Below, in pieces: positions 35,469-46,100 of a stretch of DNA of 64,000 nucleotides. The position numbers were made by a program, and so were the translations under genes. Source of the DNA: an uncultured Bacteroidota bacterium (GTDB lineage Bacteria > Bacteroidota > Bacteroidia > UKL13-3); NCBI GenBank assembly GCA_903910445.1, contig CAIVZR010000056.1:38244-102243 (forward strand). Reading direction: 5' to 3'. Positions within the stretch are counted from its first letter, which is position 1. Each line of letters begins with the position of its first letter. Below the pieces are notes generated by a model. That model saw nothing but the letters and a program-made list of their open reading frames with translations, had not been told where the DNA came from and made no database searches.

Positions 35469-36254
35469 ATGAATCGAAATTATTTATATCTGCTTATTTG
35501 CCTTTCAGGCTTCATTACATTAAGTGCATGTAAGCATCATAAAGAAATTCAGAAAGCAAAGGCCGAAGAGAAAGCCATTGTTACCCCTTCTTCATTTTCT
35601 TTATTTGATAGCGTTATCACACACAGCTATAAATATCATACTCTGAATGCAAAAGTTAAGACCGAATTTAAGGGAAATGATGGTAGTGAATTGAGCTTAA
35701 TGATTACTTTGAGAAGCGTTTCCGATTCGGCAATTTGGATGAGTGCAAGTCCGGCTCTCGGTATTGAAGCCGTTCGAATTTTATTCACCCGCGATAGTAT
35801 CAAAGTAATGGATAAAATCAATGGGCGATACCTTCGTGAATCCTACGACTTTTTAAAATCGTTCACCACCGCCGAAATAAATTATGCAATGATTCAGAAT
35901 ATCCTAACAGGGAATGCGGCTTTCATGAATGCTGCATTAGCTACGGACAGTATCACCAATTACTATAAGGCACATTGCAACTCAATTACATTGCAGGAAA
36001 ACCTAGTAGTAACCAAGCTCTTCCGTATTCTTGACAATATCATCACCGACAATGCTACACAAGACAAAATAAATATTAAGTATGCAGACTTTCAATACGT
36101 GGAAACTGAGTACCTGCCTTTCGACATACAAATTGAAGCACTCTCAAAAGGCAAAAAAGCAACGATACTTTTAAATTACACCAATGTGTCGGTTAATGTT
36201 CCCGTTGAAATTAAATTTAATATTCCATCGAGTTATACTAAAATGAAATACTAA
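35469..36254 (+). CDS. DUF4292 lipoprotein
   Basis: A 261-residue lipoprotein with a signal peptide ending at the lipobox LSAC (Cys21). The mature part is beta-rich and fits DUF4292, a Bacteroidota family thought to resemble LolA/LolB lipoprotein carriers: YHTLNAKVKTEF, the DSAIWMSASPALGIEAVRILFTRDSIKV block (read in two parts) and INYAMIQNILTGN. The segment DFQYVETEYLPFDIQIEA near the end is also typical. The gene starts 2 bases after the TPR gene, and its stop overlaps the M23-like start by one base, so the three are one operon. Confidence 0.88.
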   Translation: MNRNYLYLLICLSGFITLSACKHHKEIQKAKAEEKAIVTPSSFSLFDSVITHSYKYHTLNAKVKTEFKGNDGSELSLMITLRSVSDSAIWMSASPALGIEAVRILFTRDSIKVMDKINGRYLRESYDFLKSFTTAEINYAMIQNILTGNAAFMNAALATDSITNYYKAHCNSITLQENLVVTKLFRILDNIITDNATQDKINIKYADFQYVETEYLPFDIQIEALSKGKKATILLNYTNVSVNVPVEIKFNIPSSYTKMKY

Positions 36255-37513
36255 TGGTAAAGCATCAATATTTATTCATCGTATTACTCCTACTAGGCTT
36301 TGTGGCTCAAGCCCAAACGCGCAAGCAATTAGAGCAACGTCGCAAGCAAAAACAACTCGAGATAGAGCAAACAAAAAACTATCTGAAGGAGAATAATAAC
36401 AAACAGAAAAAGTCGCTTTACGAATTGCAAACACTTTCGCGCCAGATAAAAGTTCGACAAGATATTATTTCAACGGCTGCTGGTGAGATTGATATGTTAA
36501 GCAATGAAATCGGATATCTTGAAAACAGCATCAAGAAGCTTGAAGAGAGTTTGAATGCCTTAAAGAGACAATATGCCGCCATGGTATACGAAGCCTATAA
36601 GAATCGTACCATGACCGATAAAATGGCGTTTGTACTATCAGGAAAAGACTTCAACCAAACCTACCAGCATCTCAACTACTTGCAACAAATTGGCGCTTAT
36701 AGTAAACAAAAAGCTGCCGAGATAAATGAAACACAAAACAAACTCAACCAGCGAATTGAGGAACTCACAGGAACCAAACGAACCAAGGAAGAATTGATTA
36801 ATGCGAGTAGTTCACAAAAAGCAGAGTTAGAAAGTGATAAGAAAACAGAGGCGGTGATGCTTACTCAACTCAAAGGAAAAGAGGCACAGATGCGCAAAGA
36901 TTTGCAAGCGAAAGAAGCACAAATTCGACAACTTGATAGAGCTATTGCAAATGCGATTGCTAAGGAAATAGAAGCTGCTAAACGCAAAGCCGAAGAAGAG
37001 GCACGTAAGAAGGCTACTTCAACTACTGCAGAAACAAAGACCGAGACAAAGAAAGAATCATCCTTTACCAATCGGAACAATACAGAAGCCGGAAATGCTT
37101 TAAGTGCCGATTTTGAGAAGAACAAAAACAAGCTGCCGTGGCCTGTTGACAAGGGTTATGTTATTCGACCCTTTGGTATTCACCCTCACCCAACGATACC
37201 CAATGTACAAACGGAGAACAATGGCGTAGATATCGCAACAAATGATGGTGCTATTGCAAAAGCAATTTTCAAAGGTGAAGTTCGTGCGATATTTCCGGTA
37301 CCTGGTATGGGAACGGCCGTACTAGTGAGTCACGGCAATTACTATTCGGTGTATTGCAAACTAAAATCAGTAAGCGTTTCGGTTGGCAGCCAGGTGGCTG
37401 TTGGAACTCCAATAGGAGTCATTATGAAAAGTGAGGATGATGATAAGACAGAACTACACTTAGAAATTTGGAAGAACACCGAGAAACAAAATCCAGAAGC
37501 ATGGCTACGTTAG
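36254..37513 (+). CDS. EnvC-like murein hydrolase activator with degenerate M23 domain
   Basis: A 419-residue periplasmic protein: signal peptide ending AQAQT, a long coiled coil (about 20-270, Glu/Lys/Gln-rich) and a C-terminal LytM/M23 domain (about 300-415). In the M23 part the zinc ligands are incomplete. The usual H-x-G-(I/V)-D motif reads NNGVD, with Asp kept but His replaced by Asn, and the last Y-x-H-L motif reads YCKL, with Lys in place of His. That pattern fits EnvC/NlpD-type activators that switch on amidases at the division septum instead of cutting peptidoglycan themselves. It is the last gene of the TPR-DUF4292 operon. Confidence 0.87.
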   Translation: MVKHQYLFIVLLLLGFVAQAQTRKQLEQRRKQKQLEIEQTKNYLKENNNKQKKSLYELQTLSRQIKVRQDIISTAAGEIDMLSNEIGYLENSIKKLEESLNALKRQYAAMVYEAYKNRTMTDKMAFVLSGKDFNQTYQHLNYLQQIGAYSKQKAAEINETQNKLNQRIEELTGTKRTKEELINASSSQKAELESDKKTEAVMLTQLKGKEAQMRKDLQAKEAQIRQLDRAIANAIAKEIEAAKRKAEEEARKKATSTTAETKTETKKESSFTNRNNTEAGNALSADFEKNKNKLPWPVDKGYVIRPFGIHPHPTIPNVQTENNGVDIATNDGAIAKAIFKGEVRAIFPVPGMGTAVLVSHGNYYSVYCKLKSVSVSVGSQVAVGTPIGVIMKSEDDDKTELHLEIWKNTEKQNPEAWLR

Positions 37514-37516
37514 TAC

Positions 37517-37990
37517 TTAACGACTGATTTCAAGAATCTCTAATTTCAATTTACCAGCTGGAACTTCTACTTCGAATTTATCACCTACTTTTTTGCCCAT
37601 TAATGCAGAGCCTATTGGTGACTTCATTGATATTTTTCCTTCCTTAAAATCGGCTTCACTTTCAGAAACAATTTTAAAGGTTTGTTCTTTCTTTAGTTTG
37701 TGATTCAAAAAACGAACCCTACTCAATACCGTTACTGATTTTAAATCAAGGTCGCGCTCATCCACTACCCGAGCATTGGCAATAATATTTTGTATACGAA
37801 TAATGCGTGTTTCATTATGCGACATCGCCTCTTTGGCTGCTTCGTATTCGGCATTCTCAGAAAGGTCGCCTTTATCGCGGGCTTCAGCCAAAGCTTGTTT
37901 AATAATCTCGCGTTCCACCGATTTTAAGTGCTTTAGTTCGTTTTTAATTTTGTCTAAGCCCTCTTGAGTGAAATATTGTAGTTCTGACAT
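37517..37990 (-). CDS. greA: Transcription elongation factor GreA
   Basis: A 157-residue protein with the two GreA parts: an N-terminal antiparallel coiled coil that enters the RNA polymerase secondary channel (EARDKGDLSENAEYEAAKE, with the conserved acidic tip) and a C-terminal FKBP-like domain (SPIGSALMGKKVGDKFEVE). It stimulates cleavage of backtracked transcripts. ATG 37990 (MSELQYFTQEG) is preferred to a longer in-frame start that would add 16 non-conserved residues and run into the terminator of the upstream operon. It converges on the M23 gene with 3 bases between stops. Confidence 0.94.
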   Translation of the reverse strand: MSELQYFTQEGLDKIKNELKHLKSVEREIIKQALAEARDKGDLSENAEYEAAKEAMSHNETRIIRIQNIIANARVVDERDLDLKSVTVLSRVRFLNHKLKKEQTFKIVSESEADFKEGKISMKSPIGSALMGKKVGDKFEVEVPAGKLKLEILEISR

Positions 37991-38012
37991 GGGTATGGTT
38001 TTTATAACGGTT

Positions 38013-38054
38013 ACACAAAAAAGAAACGTCCCGACCAATCTGGTAGGAACGTTT
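38013..38054 (-). terminator. Intrinsic terminator of the TonB-T9SS substrate-PorV operon
   Basis: On the minus strand a hairpin with 14-base arms (38041-38054 and 38024-38037, 12 of 14 pairs plus G-T wobble, 3-base loop) is followed by TTTCTTTTTT. It lies between the PorV-like stop and the greA start. Confidence 0.75.
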
Positions 38055-38107
38055 ATTCTTGGGGCGAAATTACGCTATTTTTTCGAAAAAAATTGTATTA
38101 AAATCGA

Positions 38108-39202
38108 TTACTCACTATCTCCTAAATCGATACGGATACCGAAACTGTGTGTAGCTCCTAAAATACGGCTATCTCTGAACGAATAATCGAAGGCCAATAA
38201 GTTATCGCCTCCACCTTTGCTGATTGGGATATAGATGCTTGCACCAGCAGCAATACCACTGAATGCATTGACACGTAATTCAGCATTTGTAATTTGATCT
38301 TCGTATTGATATCCTGCACGTATTGCAAAGATTTTCTTATAGCCATACTCAAATCCTAATCCGAATTGGTTATTGGCGTAAGCATTAGAAGTGAAGTTTC
38401 CTGCAATTGATAATCGATTATGATAATTTAATGAATCCCTATCCAAACGAATATCATAAGCCACACCAATATGCAATTGAGTTGGCAACTGAAATGCTGC
38501 CGAACGAATTTGCATAGTACGTTGTACCCCATCAGCGTCGGTTATTTTGTAAGACAATCCATCACCTGAGAAGCTTCCATTGACCCCAACGCTGCGCAAT
38601 GAAATTCCTAAATGAATATCACGTCCTTTTAGTCCGCTTTTAATTGAAGCTTTAGATTTTCCAGTAAACTGCACTCCTGCATCCATACATCCTGTGCGTG
38701 CTTTAATATCGCTTGCTCCTGATTCTGAAATTGCACGAAATACCAATCCACATGAAATTGCATCCGAGAATTTGTGTCCGTAACCCAACGCAATATTGTT
38801 AAATCGAGGTGAGTAGGTGCCTATTCCTCCATCTGGATTATTAACATCGGTACGCTCGATATTTCCAAAATTCATAGAGAATACTGACAATCCGATATAC
38901 GATGATGAACCTACTTTTTGAGCCAACCCAAATGAGTTGATTTTAATATTAGCTAGATGTAAATAGTCGATGTACGAGAACGCAACATTTGTACTATTGA
39001 TTTGTGTTAATCCAGCAATATTTAAATTAAAAGCTTCCACCCCTTTTACATTTGAGGTATTCACTCCATTCCATCCGCTGCTATTGGCCCATGGATTAAT
39101 CATCAACTCGGTAGCTCCTGCGGTTCCGGTACGAGCCGGATTACCAGCCCAGCTTAATGTGGCGATGGCTAATGCTGAAAGACTTAATATTATTCGTTTC
39201 AT
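38108..39202 (-). CDS. PorV/PorQ-family outer-membrane protein
   Basis: A 364-residue protein with a signal peptide (MKRIILSLSALAIATLSWAG) and a predicted FadL-like beta-barrel. The start of the mature protein, NPARTGTAGATELMINPWAN, and the regular alternating strands (for example IALGYGHKFSDAISCGLVFRA) fit PorV/PorQ. PorV shuttles type IX secretion cargo from the translocon to the attachment complex. It is shorter than the main PorV and is encoded right after a giant protein with a T9SS-like tail, so it may be a paralogue devoted to that cargo; this is inferred from position. Confidence 0.85.
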   Translation of the reverse strand: MKRIILSLSALAIATLSWAGNPARTGTAGATELMINPWANSSGWNGVNTSNVKGVEAFNLNIAGLTQINSTNVAFSYIDYLHLANIKINSFGLAQKVGSSSYIGLSVFSMNFGNIERTDVNNPDGGIGTYSPRFNNIALGYGHKFSDAISCGLVFRAISESGASDIKARTGCMDAGVQFTGKSKASIKSGLKGRDIHLGISLRSVGVNGSFSGDGLSYKITDADGVQRTMQIRSAAFQLPTQLHIGVAYDIRLDRDSLNYHNRLSIAGNFTSNAYANNQFGLGFEYGYKKIFAIRAGYQYEDQITNAELRVNAFSGIAAGASIYIPISKGGGDNLLAFDYSFRDSRILGATHSFGIRIDLGDSE

Positions 39203-39250
39203 TTTATGATCTCTTTTTAATTGATAGATAATAACTTTAAATTATAATGC

Positions 39251-42200
39251 TTAGAAGGAATCCAAATCAACTGGTCGCATAACGCCCATCCATTTCAATA
39301 CCTTCACTCCAAGGTCGCCGCAATCGATATGAATGATATACATACCACTTGCGATTGGCACATTACTTCCATTATTCAAATCCCATCTGGCTTCCACCAA
39401 ATTATCATCTTTCTTAATTGTTTTAACCAAGTTACCATTGAGTGTATAAATTCTAATAGTGCATTTTTGTGGCAAGTTCGTGAACTTCACATAGGTGGCT
39501 ATTTGATCGCCTTCATAATCGCTCGAAGGAGAGTATCCGTAATAAGGATTTGGAACCACATTAATTTTCTCTACACCTTTCTTGGCCGCAGTAACATTTG
39601 ATTGGGTAGCGATGTCCTTAGTATCAAACTCATAATGAGGACGGCCATTATTGCTTGTTACAGAAGTCTTGAAGCGTTGGTAAGGTTTATTTACTCTATA
39701 ACGAACGCGTACCTCGTTTGGAATAATACCATCCTTAACCGATTTAAGTTTCATTCGTTGCGCTAATAAAGGCATCATCACGTACATACATGAGCGATAC
39801 ACCTTAATTTGATCGGCTGAAACTCCTGTAGATAACATCGAAGAAATTGCATTGCCACCATCATAACCACCAATTAGATATGAACTTGTACCCGTTCCTA
39901 TTGAGTCATCACTGAATATATAGATATAGTGTTTACCTCCAATAAGCGGATAATCATCAACCGGCGACATAACATTAGACGTTGGGTTCCAAATCATATC
40001 GGTTCCGTTTTCGCCTTGTAAATGTGAATCCTCACCGAAAGCCAAATTCAATCTCTTTCCAGTTTCTATGTTGATAGCATATCCTGGGAACCAGCCTTTT
40101 CCTGTACCCGATCCATCAGGGTTACCATCCTTATCTACTGAATTTGATTTACGAAGTCCTAATTTACTTGCTCCTCCAATGGCATCTGCTGTTTGTTCAG
40201 CTTCTTCCAATACAACACAACGGGTCCATTTGCTTTTATCATTAGTAAATACCAAATCAATACTTGATAAATTCTCTAAACGATTTTGATTGATTGAAGT
40301 AATATTATTGAAAGCTGGTCCGAAGGTATTTCCTTTGGCTGCAGTATATGGAGCATAGGCACATAAACGATATGGTGCAAAAGTGCGATCCAATGCCTTT
40401 TCATAAACTTCTTGTGGGTCAACCATATCAATATTACCTGAGAAGTCGGAATAGTAATCATGAGTATATGGGTCGAAATTGGTTTGACTTCCTTTGATTG
40501 TGTTCTCTCCAACTTTACCCGAACGAATCCAGTTATATACTGAGGCAAAGCTCACATCAAAATCAGAAAGTCCTGAAAGCCATTGTGTATTTTTATCGCT
40601 CCATTCAAAAGATGCTTGGATAAACCCATTTGAAATTGCATCATCAATATTATATTTCCAATTACCTGGGTTAGCTACTTGTTTAATAGAAATGCTTATA
40701 CCCCATTTAGCAATAATTTGTTCTGCACCATTAGAAATATCTCCATCACTATTTACCACTTCACCAGTTGATTGACGCACAATTCGCCATTTAGCACTTG
40801 GCCAGATTGAATCACCTTTCACTTTCGACATTTGACTAAATCTATTTGACGAATCAGAAATCATCATAATTTCAAATTTGTCATTTGGCACTTTCAATGG
40901 ATCGATCACCTTAATACGAATTGGTGTTGCTCCTCCTTTGTATACAGGGAAATCAGTTTTGTTGTTTAGTAAAATTTCGTCAATTGTTTCTTGAGTTAAC
41001 TCTAATGAATTTCCACCATTACCTCTACCTTCCAATCTTTTCATAGTAGGACCGTCGCCATATTTTGCAATGGAATCATTATTTACACCATCATTAATAC
41101 TCCATACTTTATGTGGTGAAACACTGATAACCTTATTATTTAGTCGGCCTGCTAGATATTGTTCAGGATCATTTTGGTCGTTGGTTGCATTCGCGTATGA
41201 GATTATCATGAAACTATAAGTCTTATAGTTCACTAAGGCATTATTACCCGTTGCAAAAGCATCCGTTTTCACTTGGAATGAATGGCGAATTCCTTTATTC
41301 TCACCATACACTTTCAAAATCTTAACGAAATCGGTTACCGTTGGGTCGAACACTTTATTAACCAGTACATCAACATTATCTTTCAAGTCGCATTGGTATA
41401 TTAAACGTGCTTTATCAGCATTATTCAATTCGCCAGAACTAACCGAAGCATTTTTTAATTGATAAATCTGGTAGCCTTGGAATTTGTAAACGATATTATT
41501 TCCTGCTGAACCTTTAACAACTGCAGTATAGTTTTCAATTTTTTGAGTGCAATATTTTGATGTTGTATCGGCTGAAAGGTTCAAGATTAATTCTTGATCT
41601 AATTCTTGTATTGAATAATCAGGAGTAGAAGGACCATCGGTAATTGCAAAATTATTGTTGAATAATTTTTGAGCTTTATCATCGGCTTGTTTTAATAATT
41701 CAATTGAGCCTGTAGCACCACCTGAAGAGGCACGAGCCCATACAACACCTACTGTTACCTCATTACGAGCACCAGGCATTAATTTAAATGGACCAGCACT
41801 TTGTAAGAAGCGACGGTCGGCAGGTTGGTTACCTGCAATTTTTTCTGTCCAATTTGCTCGGCCTGCTGGATCTGTGGTTCCGGGGAACATATATGAACAA
41901 GTGTCACCTCCTGGTGTTCTTCCATTACCTCCGTAGGTCATTTGAACATTATTTTTCCAAATCCCTTTGAGGTAATTATAATAATGTTGAGCCGATTGAG
42001 GATTACCATAAAGTGAGAAGTCATTATCATAGTAAACAAACTTACCCATACCTAACGGATTGCCATTTTCATCTTTCGGTCCTCTAAAGAAATCGACACC
42101 AACAGTTGGAGGATTCAAACCGTATCCTAAGATACCGTCATCATCATCATCACCATTATAACAGATACCTAAGCTACGACCTACATCGCAACCAACATAG

Positions 42201-43066
42201 TCATCGGCGTAGTTACCCAAATCGGGATCCACCCATTGACCAAAATAACATTTGTCGAGATAGTCGCTACCACGATTAATGATTTCGGTGGTATAGAATG
42301 TCATATTATTAATTTCATCATTCGTTGTGAAAGCGAATGCCATGGTATGTAATTCCAAACCAATAGCCAATGCATCAGTTTCTGTATGCACATTTCCCTT
42401 GTCATTATAAACCCACCACAAAGCCATATCTCCTAAAACATTAGGATAATCGGTTCCTGGCTCATAATCGAGCGATCCACCTAAATTAACATAAGGAGCT
42501 AAGAAATGGGAAATAGAACCTGTTCCAAAATCCATATTATTTCCTGGCCATGATTGCATATCTGCAGTTACTTTTCCATTGTCTTTCAAGAAATCTTCAA
42601 TTTCTGCACGGGTAACTTTCCAAATTTTGTCGTATTCGGTACAACGATTAGCACTTACCGAAGCTACGGTATCTAATGGCCCTGCAAAGAAATCGACCCC
42701 GCTCTGACGATAGGTATTTGCAGCAACTTTTAAGTTATTGCTACCATCCAATCCTCCTATCCATAATGAACCTGAGAAGATTGAATTCAAACGACGTTGA
42801 TTTGGATCGGTTACCTTAGGAATTTCATAACGAGCACTATTTAAATCCCACCACATATCGCCACCATTCATAATCATGGTACGTACGTTATTAATATCGA
42901 GATTTACTTTGGCAGTCGGGGCGGTACAACCACCAGCTGTTTTGTTTAGCCCTGCACTGTAATTATTATTGGATGGTTTTATTCCGATGATTTCACGTGC
43001 CTGGATTTTTCCTGCTAGGAGCACCACCAATAAGAACGCTGCAATTTTGAAGTAATGAAGTTTCAT
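39251..43066 (-). CDS. Giant secreted protein with a T9SS-type C-terminal domain
   Basis: A 1271-residue exported protein. The signal peptide ends in GKIQA. The body is long, rich in Asn, Gly and aromatic residues, and has no catalytic motif I recognise. The last ~100 residues have the layout of a type A sorting domain: a VPNPYYGYSPSSDYEG strand, CTIRIYTLNGNLVKTI, ARWDLNNGSNVPIASGMYII and a final KVLKWMGV strand, then eight further residues. It would cross the outer membrane through the type IX machinery and be anchored or released. It lies between a TonB receptor (34 bases upstream) and a PorV-like gene (48 bases downstream), all on the minus strand. Confidence 0.85.
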   Translation of the reverse strand: MKLHYFKIAAFLLVVLLAGKIQAREIIGIKPSNNNYSAGLNKTAGGCTAPTAKVNLDINNVRTMIMNGGDMWWDLNSARYEIPKVTDPNQRRLNSIFSGSLWIGGLDGSNNLKVAANTYRQSGVDFFAGPLDTVASVSANRCTEYDKIWKVTRAEIEDFLKDNGKVTADMQSWPGNNMDFGTGSISHFLAPYVNLGGSLDYEPGTDYPNVLGDMALWWVYNDKGNVHTETDALAIGLELHTMAFAFTTNDEINNMTFYTTEIINRGSDYLDKCYFGQWVDPDLGNYADDYVGCDVGRSLGICYNGDDDDDGILGYGLNPPTVGVDFFRGPKDENGNPLGMGKFVYYDNDFSLYGNPQSAQHYYNYLKGIWKNNVQMTYGGNGRTPGGDTCSYMFPGTTDPAGRANWTEKIAGNQPADRRFLQSAGPFKLMPGARNEVTVGVVWARASSGGATGSIELLKQADDKAQKLFNNNFAITDGPSTPDYSIQELDQELILNLSADTTSKYCTQKIENYTAVVKGSAGNNIVYKFQGYQIYQLKNASVSSGELNNADKARLIYQCDLKDNVDVLVNKVFDPTVTDFVKILKVYGENKGIRHSFQVKTDAFATGNNALVNYKTYSFMIISYANATNDQNDPEQYLAGRLNNKVISVSPHKVWSINDGVNNDSIAKYGDGPTMKRLEGRGNGGNSLELTQETIDEILLNNKTDFPVYKGGATPIRIKVIDPLKVPNDKFEIMMISDSSNRFSQMSKVKGDSIWPSAKWRIVRQSTGEVVNSDGDISNGAEQIIAKWGISISIKQVANPGNWKYNIDDAISNGFIQASFEWSDKNTQWLSGLSDFDVSFASVYNWIRSGKVGENTIKGSQTNFDPYTHDYYSDFSGNIDMVDPQEVYEKALDRTFAPYRLCAYAPYTAAKGNTFGPAFNNITSINQNRLENLSSIDLVFTNDKSKWTRCVVLEEAEQTADAIGGASKLGLRKSNSVDKDGNPDGSGTGKGWFPGYAINIETGKRLNLAFGEDSHLQGENGTDMIWNPTSNVMSPVDDYPLIGGKHYIYIFSDDSIGTGTSSYLIGGYDGGNAISSMLSTGVSADQIKVYRSCMYVMMPLLAQRMKLKSVKDGIIPNEVRVRYRVNKPYQRFKTSVTSNNGRPHYEFDTKDIATQSNVTAAKKGVEKINVVPNPYYGYSPSSDYEGDQIATYVKFTNLPQKCTIRIYTLNGNLVKTIKKDDNLVEARWDLNNGSNVPIASGMYIIHIDCGDLGVKVLKWMGVMRPVDLDSF

Positions 43067-43100
43067 GATTGAACTTTTTAATTTTATATATCTGCTTTTA

Positions 43101-46100
43101 TTATAAATCTTTTCTGCTATTAAATATTACACGAACCCCTATACGAGCTTGACGTGGCAAGGCATAAAGTCCTGGGCTATTCATTCTAATTTTATATTGA
43201 TCTACAAAAGCCTGTTGGTTAATTTGATTTTGAGAAGCACGAATACCATCGGCAGAGGTTAAGTAACCATCATCGGTTGCCAATCCAGTATTGCTATATA
43301 CTCCCAATACATTGTGCGTATTCAACACATTGGTACAAGCGATATAAACATTGAGTAAAAACGCTTTTTTACCATCCTTGTCTACATTCACTTCACTTTT
43401 CGATTTGTATTTGATTACGAAATTTTTGTCGGCTGTAATATCACAGAATACTTGACCTGGAAGGCGTTGACCGTTGATTGATCCTTGAATAGGATTACGA
43501 GAAACGCTTCCTCCGATTACTTGAGATACATTTTTATTCGCGGTAGCAGTATATGGTGCTCCTGAGAATCCTTGTACTTGCAAGTTCAAACCAAAATCTT
43601 CCAATATGTTACGATCCTTACCACGTATCTTCATTACCGGACCATCATAAGGATTTTCTTTATCTGTTTTGAAACGGTAGTCGATACCTACTTTAAAGGT
43701 ATGACGGAAGTCTACATCCAATGGTTGTAATGTTTTTAAGCTTGGTTTATTTACTGCAATCAATCCAGCACTTGTAGATGCTGATGATCCTGTTCCATCG
43801 GCAAACAATAAGCTATAGTTAGCTACGATATCCATATGGTGGAATGCATATAAGAAGTACTCGATACGGAAGGCTTTTGATGTAGAGAAATCCTCGTTAC
43901 CAAAAGCAGTATAGCTCGTAGGGAATGCTTGATAAAAGCGTTTCAACTGAATCAAATCACGGGTTTCTGAGTATGAAGCGATAAAGCTAATTGCAGATGC
44001 TCCAGTCAAAGTTTGTTTGTAACCTACTTCATAGCTAGTTTTCTTAGATGGTTTTAAGTTCGGATTATTCAATGTTCCATCCAGAGCACGTCTTTCAAAA
44101 AACTGATAATCGGCATTGGTAGAAAAGAATCCTTCAGCAGGGCGTTGGCTTAATACGTCATAGTTAGCGAAGAACTCTGCATCATCATTGATAGGGAAGG
44201 AGAACCAGATACGAGGCATGAAAATCGGAGTCGGTGCATAATCCTGGAATGCATTACCATCCAATTTGTATTTACTCAAATCAACTGCTGGATTCACTAA
44301 CCATGGTTGGATACGTCCTCCTGCTTGTGCCAATACCGAAGGGTCGGTTAATACGTTACCTTCTTTATTGTACCAGGTACTTCCATTACGGAAACCTAAT
44401 AGGTTAGGTGTAGCACTCTTATAATTATCAACGTATACAGTATAATCGTTACCAATAGTTGAAGGAATTTGATTTTGATTTTTCCATTCGGCAGCAGTGT
44501 GCGCTGGGAATAACAAATAAGGATCTTTCAATACCTTGATATTTGCGTCAAATTGTTCAGCACGCAATCCCAGACGGAATTTAATTTCTTTATAACTAAA
44601 TTGATCTTGTACCCAAGCGGCAGCATTAATAGGGGCAAATGCACCAATAGGGCGGTTAGGATCGTCGTTCCAATCTTTTATTGAAGGGCGACCTTTTACT
44701 ACATTGCCTTGAAAATCGTAACCATATGCACTAAAATATTGATTTCCATTATTCAATAAATCATCTGGCGAGAACCAAGCCAATTTCATATCCTCTGGGC
44801 GCATATTATTTACATCAATCCAAGAGTTTTGAGTTACAGGATTGCCATATATATCTTTCGCACCATTGTCGATAAGCGATTTACGGAGATTTCTTGCGAA
44901 TACACTTTCGTCGGCTGAGTTAAATAAACGATTATAGTAAACTGTGTCTTGGAATACACCTTCAGCATCATACGCCAAAATTGGATGTGAATGATCTAAT
45001 TCCAACACTGCTTGATTAGCAAGCGAAGTAGCTCTGCCCCAAAGACCCGAAGCCCCCATACTGTAGCCCCGTTGAACACGTTGCTCGTATGACAAACCAA
45101 ATTGTAAGTCATGCTTCTTTGAACGATCAGAAGGAGGTGCTAAAGATGCTTCTCCAATTGCGTATAACGTAAATTGATCTGAGCGGCTTTTGCTATATCC
45201 TCCAGGATATGCTCCTACATTGGCCCACATTCCATAAACTGAATTCGGTCCATCTCCATTCATCAATCCGCCTAGGGCTTGCACTGTATTGGCATTTCTA
45301 ATTAGGTTGCCATATTGATCAAACACTTGTTGGGTATAGTTAGATGAGATCGGATTCAATTCACTTCTTTGGAAGGTGATTAAGGTATCGCGATATCCCG
45401 ATTGTTCGTAGTAGTTTCTTAGATGAACAGTCTTTCCATGTTGATCAACCACATCTTTACCTGCACTATTCAATCCTGGATCAACATATTGATATGCCGG
45501 TGCTTTATAAGTAGTTAATTTTCCAACATATCCATAGTCCCAAGTATTGAAGTCGTGACGTGGATCGTAAGAACTGCCTGATACAATGGTATAATCGGCT
45601 CTAACGGTGTATAACGCATCCGTTACAATCGATTTGTCTTTTTCTTTATCATCCTTTTTGTTGGCACCCGATTTTAATTTATGTGTCATGCTCGCACTGA
45701 AACGATTGGTCATATTCACACTTTCGGAAGCATTCTTATAATTGAATAAAGAGCTAGTGAAACTATATCCTGCACCTTTTGAATATCCTCCATTTATTCC
45801 TACTTGAATATTCACATTTTTTGTAGGCTGAATGGTTAAAGTACTAATATAAGAGATACCTGATGCGGCTGCATTTAGGCGATATTTAATTTTCTCTAAA
45901 TCGCTTTGTGTAACATAACTAGCGCTTGGCACCAATCCATCACCTGAAGGGCTCGGAGAATTTGGTTTCTTTTCGAGCTCAGCAAGTTTCGTATCATTTA
46001 CTTTATAAAGTTGAATGGCTGATGGATTTCCATCACGTTGAGTGAATGCAGAAAATCCAACAGTATAACCCAATACCACGCGTTCTTTTCCTGGATCTTC

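Noticed and set aside
37991..38038. A 16-codon upstream extension of greA
   Set aside because: It runs into the terminator hairpin of the upstream operon, and MSELQYFTQEG is the normal start.
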